Notes under the pieces: generated by a model
The model's input: only the letters and a program-made list of their open reading frames with translations
Told to the model about the DNA's origin: nothing
Databases searched by the model: none
Made by a program: the position numbers and the translations under genes
Part shown: one piece after another, positions 1 through 5,276 of the stretch
How positions within the stretch are numbered: position 1 is the stretch's first letter
Layout: each line of letters opens with the position of its first letter
DNA from: JBICHM01 sp043101835
Lineage (GTDB): Bacteria; Planctomycetota; Phycisphaerae; Phycisphaerales; UBA1924
Direction: 5' to 3'
Length of the DNA stretch: 5,971 nt
Assembly: GCA_043101835.1 (NCBI GenBank)
Contig: JBICHM010000325.1
Span: 1-5,971 of the forward strand

Positions 1-2
1 CG

Positions 3-779
3 CTGGCGATGTGCACTGCCGCGGGCGCGCTCTGCGCCGCCGGCGCCGTCGCCCAGCCGCTCCTGCCCGAGCCCAAGCCCGACCCCGTCGTCGAGCCCGG
101 CGCCGGCCCTGTGCCCTTCCCCCACCCGGTCATCACCGAGATCTTCTTCCACGGCCTCCCGCGCGCCATGGGCGGCGACGCCAACCTCGACGGCCAGCGC
201 AGCGTCACCGGCGACGAGTTCGTCGAACTCGTCAACCCACACGACCAGCCCATCGAGCTCGGCGGCTACCAGATTCTCGACGGCCAGCCCAATCCCGAGT
301 GGCGCCTCACCTGGACCTTCCCCCAGATGACCCTCGCCCCCGGCGAGCGCGTCGTCGTCTTCAACGGCTTCCGCCAGGACGAGATCCCCGGCGCCGACGG
401 CACGACCGACCGCGCACCGCGCATGAAGAACCCCCACTTCGGCGACGCGTGGGTCTTCTCCATGCGCGTCCTCGAACCGTGGCGCGCCTTCACCAACGAG
501 GCGGACTTCGTCCTCCTCCGCGCGCCCGATGGCGTCGATATCGACGTCATCGCCTGGGGCGCCAACCCCGAGCGCGCAATGGAGCCGCCGACCGACGCGA
601 TGCGCTTCGCGCGCGTCATGCCCGAACCCGTCGGCTCCTACCAGCGCATCGATCCCTTCGGACCGATCATGCTCCACAAGGACATCGACGGTCGCACCTA
701 CAGCCCCGGCGAGATCCCCGCCCCGAGCCCCGAGAACGCCGCCGGCAACCCCGCCGAAGACGGCGCCCAGGGCGGCTGA
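3..779 (+). CDS. Exported lamin-tail-domain protein, 5' end outside the window
   Basis: The frame is open to the left edge. The first in-window ATG (position 9) falls inside what looks like the hydrophobic core and cleavage site of a signal peptide (AGAVAQ, cleavage before Gln16 counted from that ATG). No basic n-region is visible, so the true start is probably upstream. The mature protein begins with a Pro-rich linker (residues 17-40). A lamin-tail-like beta domain follows at about 40-185, recognised from VITEIFF, DEFVELVNPHDQPIELGGYQI, the TFPQMTLAPGERVVVFNG segment and ADFVLLRAPDGVDIDVIAWG. The C-terminal tail after about 205 is rich in Pro, Gly and Ala. Lamin-tail domains in bacteria occur in secreted or surface proteins, often with nucleases or adhesion modules, but no catalytic domain is seen here. 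A GDANLDG segment (56-62) near the domain start resembles the first part of a dockerin or EF-hand calcium loop. Role unknown; domain call fairly secure. Confidence 0.8.
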   Translation: MAMCTAAGALCAAGAVAQPLLPEPKPDPVVEPGAGPVPFPHPVITEIFFHGLPRAMGGDANLDGQRSVTGDEFVELVNPHDQPIELGGYQILDGQPNPEWRLTWTFPQMTLAPGERVVVFNGFRQDEIPGADGTTDRAPRMKNPHFGDAWVFSMRVLEPWRAFTNEADFVLLRAPDGVDIDVIAWGANPERAMEPPTDAMRFARVMPEPVGSYQRIDPFGPIMLHKDIDGRTYSPGEIPAPSPENAAGNPAEDGAQGG

Positions 780-788
780 GGCGACCCC

Positions 789-807
789 CGCCGCCCCCGA
801 GGCGGCG
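789..807 (+). terminator. GC hairpin after the lamin-tail gene
   Basis: A perfect 7-bp stem (CGCCGCC, 789-795, with GGCGGCG, 801-807) encloses a five-base loop ten bases after the lamin-tail stop codon. It is followed by ATGTTGCAT and not a real T-run, so it could be a weak intrinsic terminator or only a transcript-end stabilising structure. Position supports a terminator role; the missing T-tract weakens it. Confidence 0.4.
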
Positions 808-831
808 ATGTTGCATCCATTCCAGACCCGC

Positions 832-846
832 CCCGCGCGGCGCGGG
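832..846 (+). other. Short GC hairpin in the leader of the serine hydrolase gene
   Basis: CCCGCG (832-837) pairs perfectly with CGCGGG (841-846) around a three-base loop. It lies 33 bases before the hydrolase ATG and ahead of its ribosome binding site (GGAG, 868-871). In DNA this GC-rich such short hairpins arise by chance, so a regulatory role is only possible. Confidence 0.25.
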
Positions 847-879
847 AGACTTGGGCGAACCCCGCACGGAGCCCACACC

Positions 880-2394
880 ATGCTGCGCACACGCATCCCG
901 CTGCTCGCCGCCGCCGTCGCCGTCGCCTGCCTCACCGCGACTGGCGCGAGCGCCGCCGACCCCCGCCCCTTCGCCGACGACCCGGCGCTTGCGCCCCTGC
1001 CCGCACGCGGGGGCGCGCTGACGGACCTGTGCGATGTCCCCGGCGCCGCGATCGTCGTCGTCAAGGACGGCGAAACCTTCATCCACACGCTCGGCGTGCG
1101 CGACCCCGACACGGGCGCCCCCGTCACGCCCGACACGATGTTCTACATCGCGTCGATCACCAAGACCTATCTCGCCACCGGCGTCGTCAAGCTCGCCGGC
1201 GAAGGGCGCATCGACCTCGACGCGCCGGTGAAGACCTACCTCCCGCGCTTCCGCCTCGCCGATTCGCAGCGCACCGAGACGATCACCGTCCGCGACCTGC
1301 TCAGCCACCGCCTCGGCGTCACCGGCGGGCCGATCGTCTTCCTCGACGCCTACACCGGCGACATCACCGACGACCGATACTGGTTCTGGCTCGAGCGCGG
1401 CGGCGTCGCGGGGGAACTCGAGTACACCAACATCCACTACACGCTGCTCGGACGCATCGTCGAAGCCGTCACCGGAAAGGACTGGCGCGACTACCTCGAC
1501 GAGGCGATCTTCACGCCCGCCGGTATGCGCCGCACCACCGGCTACGCCAGTGCGATGTACACCGACCCCGACTGCGCCATCCCCAGCGAACGCATCGGCG
1601 AACGCTTCGCGCCGACGCCTCAGCGCAAGACCGACCGCACCATGCACGCCGCCGGCGGCCTCGGCACGACCGCCGCCGACGCCGCGCGCTACATGACGCT
1701 GCACCTCAACGGCGGCCAGATCGACGGCGCGCGCATCCTCCCCGAAGACGGCGCGGCGGAGATGCTCACCCTCCAGGCCGAGCGCGACGAGCATCGCGGC
1801 ACGATCCGCATCGAGAAGGGCTTCGGCCTCGGCTGGGGCTGGGGCGACTACGCGAATCAGGAACCCATCCGCTTCCACGGCGGCGGATATGTCGGCACGA
1901 GCGCGTGGTTCTGCATGCTGCCCGAGCAGAACGCGGCGCTCGGCGTGCTCATCAACGCCGGCGGCGCCGCGCGCCCGTGGATGGACATCGTCGCCATTGA
2001 CATCCTCGAATGCCTCACCGGCATCGCCCCGCCGTGGAGCCCGTTCGACGAGATCCCCCCGCAGATCCGCGAGCGCAAGGCGCAGCAACCCGCACCGACG
2101 CCCCCCACGCCCTGGCGCCCCGCGACGCTCACGCGGCCGCTGGGCATGTACACCGGCGCCTTCCACAACGAGCATCTCGGCTCGATCATCATCGAACGCG
2201 ACGGCGACGCCCTCACCGTCCGCGCCGGCGACATGACGATGGAGGCCGGCGATGGCGACAACCCCGACGAGGCCCTGCTTCGCGGGGCGTTCGACCCCCC
2301 GGCGACGCTCCGATTCGTCGTCGGCCCCGCCGGCAAGATTGATCAGATCCGCCTCATCGACGCCGATCTGGGCGACCTCGCCTTCGTCCGCTGA
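880..2394 (+). CDS. Exported serine beta-lactamase-like hydrolase (class C / DD-peptidase fold)
   Basis: This 504-residue protein belongs to the beta-lactamase/penicillin-binding-protein-like serine hydrolase family, whose members are esterases, peptidases or DD-carboxypeptidases; the substrate cannot be read from sequence. The start at 880 is chosen because GGAG lies 8 bases upstream and a signal peptide follows at once (basic MLRTR, hydrophobic core, cleavage near ASA-AD, residues 23-27). The open frame reaches back to 529, but that part overlaps the lamin-tail gene. The three family motifs are present: SxxK as Ser92-Ile-Thr-Lys95 (nucleophile and general base), YxN as Tyr182-Thr-Asn184, and His333-Gly-Gly in place of the KTG motif, in the stretch FHGGGYVGTSAW. 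A Pro-rich linker (about 400-415) leads to a C-terminal beta domain (about 418-504) like the DUF3471-type accessory domain. Cys17 in VAVAC could be a weak lipobox, so a lipoprotein is not excluded. Location is probably periplasmic. It seems to stand alone, flanked by hairpins. Confidence 0.9.
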   Translation: MLRTRIPLLAAAVAVACLTATGASAADPRPFADDPALAPLPARGGALTDLCDVPGAAIVVVKDGETFIHTLGVRDPDTGAPVTPDTMFYIASITKTYLATGVVKLAGEGRIDLDAPVKTYLPRFRLADSQRTETITVRDLLSHRLGVTGGPIVFLDAYTGDITDDRYWFWLERGGVAGELEYTNIHYTLLGRIVEAVTGKDWRDYLDEAIFTPAGMRRTTGYASAMYTDPDCAIPSERIGERFAPTPQRKTDRTMHAAGGLGTTAADAARYMTLHLNGGQIDGARILPEDGAAEMLTLQAERDEHRGTIRIEKGFGLGWGWGDYANQEPIRFHGGGYVGTSAWFCMLPEQNAALGVLINAGGAARPWMDIVAIDILECLTGIAPPWSPFDEIPPQIRERKAQQPAPTPPTPWRPATLTRPLGMYTGAFHNEHLGSIIIERDGDALTVRAGDMTMEAGDGDNPDEALLRGAFDPPATLRFVVGPAGKIDQIRLIDADLGDLAFVR

Positions 2395-2406
2395 CCCGAC
2401 CGCGCG

Positions 2407-2436
2407 ATGACCTCGCCGGGCCGGGGGGTGTACCAT
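2407..2436 (+). promoter_or_regulatory. Candidate nuoE promoter overlapping the hairpin
   Basis: A -10-like TACCAT (2431-2436) lies in the hairpin loop. ATGACC (2407-2412), sharing TGAC with the TTGACA consensus, lies 18 bases upstream as a possible -35. The predicted transcript would begin near 2443, within the right arm, and give a leader of roughly 55 bases before nuoE. Three of six -10 positions match the consensus, including the key T, A and final T; this is a suggestion only. Confidence 0.3.
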
Positions 2437-2456
2437 CCACCCCCCGGCCCGCTTTG
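2417..2456 (+). terminator. Strong intrinsic-terminator-like hairpin after the serine hydrolase gene
   Basis: The arms GGGCCGGGGGGTG (2418-2430) and CACCCCCCGGCCC (2438-2450) are perfectly complementary, and C2417-G2451 adds a fourteenth pair. The loop is seven bases (2431-2437). A short T-rich stretch (TTTGT, 2453-2457) follows. It lies 22 bases past the hydrolase stop and fits a terminator. It lies inside the in-frame upstream extension of nuoE, which argues that nuoE starts at 2497 and not at the earlier ATG at 2407. Confidence 0.65.
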
Positions 2457-2496
2457 TCAGTGGCCGCACCGAGCCGAGCAGACGGAACCGCCCCCC

Positions 2497-3051
2497 ATGG
2501 CCTGGATCACCAAGCCCTCCGCCACCACCGCCATCGAACGCCGCGAGGAGCCCTACCTCACGAAGCAGATGCGCGATGAGATCGCGAAGACCTACCTCCC
2601 GCGCTACGAGACGACGCTCGCGGCGCTCCTGCCCACGCTCCACATGGTGCAGCACGAGTACGGCTGGATCCCCCCGCAGGCCATGGAGGAGATCGCGGAC
2701 TTCCTCGAACTCACGCCCGCCGATGTCCTCGACACCGCCTCCTTCTACGAGGAGTACTGGCTCAAGGAGCGCGGCAAGCACATCATCGGCGTCTGCCGCT
2801 CCATCGCCTGTGAGTTCTGCGACCACAAGGCCATCACCGACGCCTGCCGCGAGAAGCTCAACATCGAACTCGGCGAGACCACCGACGACGGTGAGTTCAC
2901 CCTCGTCGAACTCGAATGCCTCGGCTCCTGCGGCACCGCGCCCGTCGCCATCGTGGACGACAGCCTCCACGAGAACCTGACGCCCGACAAGATCCGCAAG
3001 GCCATCGACGACGCCCGCAAGGAAAAAGGCAAGTCGAAGAAGGCGCACTGA
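2497..3051 (+). CDS. nuoE: NADH-quinone oxidoreductase subunit E (24 kDa-type, [2Fe-2S])
   Basis: This 184-residue protein is the thioredoxin-like ferredoxin subunit of respiratory complex I. It works beside NuoF at the NADH-oxidising tip on the cytoplasmic face and carries cluster N1a. The N-terminal helical part (about 20-85) contains LLPTLHMVQHEYGWIPPQAM and the ASFYEEY segment typical of the family. The four cluster ligands fit CxxxxC and CxxxC: Cys100 and Cys105, then Cys141 and Cys145 in ECLGSCGTAPVAIVDD. An additional Cys108 follows closely. The C-terminus is Lys-rich (KEKGKSKK). The start at 2497 is preferred over an in-frame ATG at 2407 because the family usually has about 160-180 residues, because the upstream part is low-complexity, and because a terminator-like hairpin lies in it. 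A weak AGACGGAA sits about 10 bases before the ATG. The related diaphorase subunits of hydrogenases or formate dehydrogenases (HoxE-like) are a less likely alternative. nuoF is not the next gene but lies 2.2 kb downstream. Confidence 0.93.
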   Translation: MAWITKPSATTAIERREEPYLTKQMRDEIAKTYLPRYETTLAALLPTLHMVQHEYGWIPPQAMEEIADFLELTPADVLDTASFYEEYWLKERGKHIIGVCRSIACEFCDHKAITDACREKLNIELGETTDDGEFTLVELECLGSCGTAPVAIVDDSLHENLTPDKIRKAIDDARKEKGKSKKAH

Positions 3052-3056
3052 AAGAG

Positions 3057-3076
3057 CTCCGAGCGCAAGCTCGGGG
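3057..3076 (+). other. GNRA-loop hairpin directly after nuoE
   Basis: CTCCGAGC (3057-3064) pairs with GCTCGGGG (3069-3076), with one G-U pair, around the loop GCAA, a GNRA tetraloop. It begins six bases after the nuoE stop. No T-run follows, so it may be a 3'-end stabilising structure and not the terminator itself, which more likely is the next hairpin. Confidence 0.35.
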
Positions 3077-3111
3077 ACACCCGCCCGTCAACGTTGCAGC
3101 TGTTCGACTGA

Positions 3112-3136
3112 CCCTGAGCGAGCGCTCAGGGCTCTT
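3112..3136 (+). terminator. Terminator-like hairpin between nuoE and the porin gene
   Basis: CCCTGAGC (3112-3119) and GCTCAGGG (3124-3131) form a perfect 8-bp stem with a GAGC loop, followed by the pyrimidine-rich CTCTTC. The shape is that of a rho-independent terminator with a degenerate T-tract. It would end nuoE transcription about 60 bases after the stop and so separate nuoE from the downstream genes. Confidence 0.55.
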
Positions 3137-3187
3137 CGCCTTCGCGCGCCCGCGCGATTCTGCGCCCGCTCGCGCCGCGTAAGCCGA

Positions 3188-3193
3188 TACCGT
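3188..3193 (+). promoter_or_regulatory. Possible -10 element before the porin gene
   Basis: TACCGT lies 18 bases before the porin ATG, and the GGAG ribosome binding site (3201-3204) lies just beyond. No convincing -35 is seen upstream. If real, the leader would be only about a dozen bases. Low confidence. Confidence 0.2.
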
Positions 3194-3211
3194 GGCATCC
3201 GGAGTCGCCCG

Positions 3212-4345
3212 ATGCCACGACCCCTGCTCCCCGTCATCCTCCTTGCAGCGCCCGGCCTCGCCGGCGCGCAACCCGCCGACGAGCCTCCGTCCATCGACGC
3301 CGAGCCCCTCGCCATCGAGGATGACGGCGGAATCCGGTTCGGACCGCTGCGCGTCAGCGCTCTCGGCGCCGCAACGATCCAGTGGCTGCCCGATCAGGAC
3401 ATCGCCAGCGGCGCCATCGTCATCGAGCCGGAGTTCGATCTGACGCTCAGCGAGCGCGACCGGATCAACGTGAAGTTCGGCTTCGCCGGGGGCGACGCGG
3501 TGAACGACGACGCCCCCTACCAGCTCTCCCCATGGTGGGCCGACCTCGAAGACGATGTGAAGGACATCAACGGCTCAGGCCGCAACTACCTGCTCACCGC
3601 GTGGTGGCAGCACACCTTCGATGTCGGGCCCGACGCCACGCTCAGCGCCAGCGCCGGGCTCATCGACTCGACCTGGTACGTCGACCTGAACAACTACGCC
3701 AACCTCGAGTACACGCAGTTCCTCAACCAGGCGTTCGTCAATGCGCCCAACCTGCTGCTGCCCGCCTACGACCTCGGCGTCGCCCTCGAATGGGCCTCCG
3801 GCCCCTGGAGCGTCGCCGGCGTCGTGATGCATGTCGAGGAGAACGACGACGGCGAGTCGTACATGCACGCATCGACACAGATCGCCTACGCGTGGGACGC
3901 CGAGCCCGGCGCCGGCAACCTCCGCCTCACGCTCGCCGGCGCGAGCGACGACTTCCGCACCGCCGACGGCGCAGGCACTGCGGGGCTGTTCGGGGCGTCG
4001 ATCTCCTTCGATCAGGAACTCGGCGAATCGCTCGGCGTGTGGGCGCGTGTCGGCCATCAGGACGACGACGCAGCGATCACCTACGAACGCAAGCTCACCG
4101 GCGGCGTCGCCATCAACGGCCACGCGTGGGGGCGCCCCGACGACACCATCGGTGTCGGCTACGGCTTCCTCGACAACGGCAACACCGGCGTCGACTCCAC
4201 CAACGTCTTCGAGATCTACACCCGCATCGCGCTCGACGAACGCTTCGGCCTCACCTTCGACGCCCAGTGGATGCGCGACGCGTACGACGGCGCGAGCGAA
4301 GAGAACGGCTGGATCCTCGGCGTCCGCCTCGACTACGCGTTCTGA
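3212..4345 (+). CDS. OprB-like outer-membrane porin (carbohydrate-selective porin family)
   Basis: This 377-residue protein has a signal peptide (MPRPLLPVILLAAPGLAGA, cleavage before Gln20) and then a beta-barrel-like sequence of alternating hydrophobic and polar residues. It ends in the aromatic Phe377 (LDYAF) expected for recognition by the outer-membrane insertion machinery. OprB-family signatures are YTQFLNQAFVNAPNLLLPAY (167-186), the DLGVALEW strand after it, GVAINGHAWGRPDDTIGVGY (298-317), and the closing FEIYTRIALDERFGLTFDAQW region (333-353). Family members form channels for sugars or other small solutes. This one is shorter than the roughly 420-470 residues common in the family and has no SLH domain, so its substrate is not predictable. 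The start is supported by GGAG 7 bases upstream. Its final 13 bases overlap the end of the convergent minus-strand gene, leaving no room for a terminator between them. Confidence 0.85.
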   Translation: MPRPLLPVILLAAPGLAGAQPADEPPSIDAEPLAIEDDGGIRFGPLRVSALGAATIQWLPDQDIASGAIVIEPEFDLTLSERDRINVKFGFAGGDAVNDDAPYQLSPWWADLEDDVKDINGSGRNYLLTAWWQHTFDVGPDATLSASAGLIDSTWYVDLNNYANLEYTQFLNQAFVNAPNLLLPAYDLGVALEWASGPWSVAGVVMHVEENDDGESYMHASTQIAYAWDAEPGAGNLRLTLAGASDDFRTADGAGTAGLFGASISFDQELGESLGVWARVGHQDDDAAITYERKLTGGVAINGHAWGRPDDTIGVGYGFLDNGNTGVDSTNVFEIYTRIALDERFGLTFDAQWMRDAYDGASEENGWILGVRLDYAF

Positions 4346-4845
4346 TCGCCCCCCACCGCGCGCTCCAGGATCGCCACCGCCAGCGCCTCGGCGTCCGGCG
4401 CGCTGACCACCAGCGGGCGCCTGCCGATGCGCGTGATCCGCACCGCCGGGCCCTGACGCGCCAGCAGCCACGTCTGCCCGTTGCGGAGCTTCGGCCCCCA
4501 GCCCCCCGCATCGCGCATGGGCTCGGCCGTGATCGGCTCGGCGTCGGTGATGGCGTCCCACCGAACGCTCGACCAGTAGATCGGTCGGAACGACACGCGG
4601 AGCCGATCCTCGCCGAGCGTCACCACCGTCCGCATCGACGCGATCAGCAGCACCGATGCGAGGATCGACGCGTACACCACCCCCAGCACCCACGCCGGCC
4701 CGCCCTTGGCGATCAGCAGCCCCGTCACCATCGCCACCGTGCCCAGTTCGAGGCAGACCACGAGCACCACGAGACGACGATCGACCGGCACGACATGGCG
4801 GGCCGGCGGCGCGTCGGCGGCGGCGAAGGGATCACGATCGGCCAT
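4333..4845 (-). CDS. Small inner-membrane protein with two helices and a PH-like C-terminal domain
   Basis: This 170-residue protein has a polar, Pro-rich N-terminus (1-20), two adjacent membrane segments (about 25-46 and 49-71) forming a hairpin, and a soluble beta-rich domain (about 73-164). Basic residues at 17, 23, 24 and 72 suggest that both ends face the cytoplasm. The C-terminal part, with TVVTLGEDRLRVSF, a GGWGPKLRNGQTWLL segment, and RPLVVSAPDAEALAVAILER, resembles the bacterial PH-like proteins of the DUF3093 type (two helices, then a domain ending in a strand and helix). That likeness is by eye only, and function is unknown. Translation signals are good: on the minus strand GAGGAG (4854-4859) lies 8 bases before the ATG at 4845. 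The gene diverges from the 75-residue gene and nuoF and converges on the porin gene, overlapping its last 13 bases. The reading frame is confirmed by the start signal, the membrane segments and ordinary composition. Confidence 0.75.
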   Translation of the reverse strand: MADRDPFAAADAPPARHVVPVDRRLVVLVVCLELGTVAMVTGLLIAKGGPAWVLGVVYASILASVLLIASMRTVVTLGEDRLRVSFRPIYWSSVRWDAITDAEPITAEPMRDAGGWGPKLRNGQTWLLARQGPAVRITRIGRRPLVVSAPDAEALAVAILERAVGGDQNA

Positions 4846-4876
4846 GAAACGGGCTCCTCAGAGGATCCGGCCCCAC

Positions 4877-4891
4877 CCGGGCTGCGCCCGG
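4877..4891. repeat. Inverted repeat in the divergent intergenic region
   Basis: CCGGGC (4877-4882) and GCCCGG (4886-4891) are perfect inverted copies around TGC. It lies between the minus-strand membrane-protein gene and the candidate plus-strand promoter at 4899-4928, and could be an operator or leader structure for either. In DNA this GC-rich it may be chance. Confidence 0.3.
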
Positions 4892-4898
4892 ACAGCGG

Positions 4899-4928
4899 TT
4901 GGGCAGCGGGCCGGTCGGTCCCTACGCT
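4899..4928 (+). promoter_or_regulatory. Candidate sigma70-type promoter for the 75-residue gene and nuoF
   Basis: TTGGGC (4899-4904) and TACGCT (4923-4928) are separated by 18 bases, with TTG in the -35 and T, A and final T in the -10 matching consensus. An overlapping palindrome, GCTATAGC (4926-4933), offers TATAGC as an alternative -10 on either strand. It is the only AT-leaning spot in a 168-base gap between divergent genes. Initiation near 4935 would give a leader of about 80 bases, which contains a small hairpin (CCGGC 4956-4960 with GCCGG 4965-4969). Confidence 0.45.
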
Positions 4929-5013
4929 ATAGCCCTTTCCCGATCCGTTCCCGGCCCGGCCGACGCCGGCCCCGTCCATCCTGAGCGCCCCCTCGCGGAG
5001 CCCCCCCGTCCCC

Positions 5014-5241
5014 ATGCCCTCCGGCGACAAACCCACCCTCGCGCGCAGCCTCGGCGCCTTCGTCGGGCACATCTGGCGGGGCGTGACGACGAACCCGGAA
5101 TCGGGCGCACGCACCACCGAGGTGCGCCGCGATGTGGAAGAGACCGTGCAGGAAACCGACGAGGCCACCGTCATCGCCAGGCGGACCACGATCGAGGAAG
5201 TGGAAGTGCGCCCCAAGGGGCGCGACGACAACCCGCAGTGA
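5014..5241 (+). CDS. Small hypothetical protein encoded just before nuoF
   Basis: This 75-residue, charged protein is not recognised. Residues 8-23 (TLARSLGAFVGHIWRG) could form an amphipathic helix. The rest is hydrophilic, rich in Glu, Thr and Arg, with a strand-like alternation in ATVIARRTTIEEVEVRP (51-67). It has no cysteine, signal peptide or membrane segment, so it is probably cytoplasmic or peripherally membrane-bound. A real gene is supported by its place between a promoter-like element and nuoF, the 35-base gap to nuoF on the same strand, a GGAG (4997-5000) upstream, though 13 bases from the ATG is rather far, and a composition that is neither Arg-only nor Pro/Ala-only as in shadow frames. 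It could be a complex I accessory protein or an unrelated passenger; nothing in the sequence decides this. Confidence 0.6.
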   Translation: MPSGDKPTLARSLGAFVGHIWRGVTTNPESGARTTEVRRDVEETVQETDEATVIARRTTIEEVEVRPKGRDDNPQ

Positions 5242-5242
5242 C

Positions 5243-5260
5243 GCGCGAGCCGACTCGCGC
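5243..5260 (+). promoter_or_regulatory. Hairpin abutting the nuoF ribosome binding site
   Basis: GCGCGAG (5243-5249) pairs perfectly with CTCGCGC (5254-5260) around CCGA. It begins one base after the stop of the 75-residue gene, and the nuoF Shine-Dalgarno AGGAAAG (5261-5267) follows with no gap. No T-run follows. It may insulate nuoF translation from the upstream gene or control access to the binding site; the role is inferred. Confidence 0.4.
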
Positions 5261-5276
5261 AGGAAAGACCACGCGC

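Noticed and set aside
529..879. The 5' extension of the hydrolase frame
   Set aside because: It overlaps the lamin-tail gene in another frame, is rich in Ser, Pro, Ala and Arg, and would bury the signal peptide that starts at 880.
2407..2496. An earlier in-frame start for nuoE at 2407
   Set aside because: It would add 30 Pro/Gly-rich residues encoded by a strong terminator-like hairpin, and the length and N-terminus of the family fit the ATG at 2497.
667..3048. A 793-codon open frame on the minus strand across the hydrolase and nuoE genes
   Set aside because: It mirrors two well-supported plus-strand genes. Its protein is a low-complexity mix of Gly, Ala, Val, Arg, Asp and Glu with no domain, as expected opposite GC-rich codons lacking stops.
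3575..4693. A 372-codon minus-strand open frame across the porin and membrane-protein genes
   Set aside because: It overlaps the porin in antisense and the real minus-strand gene in another frame, and is composed mainly of Gly, Ala, Val, Arg and Asp with no recognisable motif.
4801..4830. Run of GGC/GCG triplets as a possible microsatellite
   Set aside because: It is short and imperfect and encodes an Ala-rich stretch of the minus-strand protein; ordinary for this base composition.
3382..4932. A 516-codon plus-strand open frame, shifted against the porin
   Set aside because: The product is overwhelmingly Arg, Pro, Ala and His, the typical shadow of a GC-rich gene, and the porin frame has a signal peptide and family motifs.
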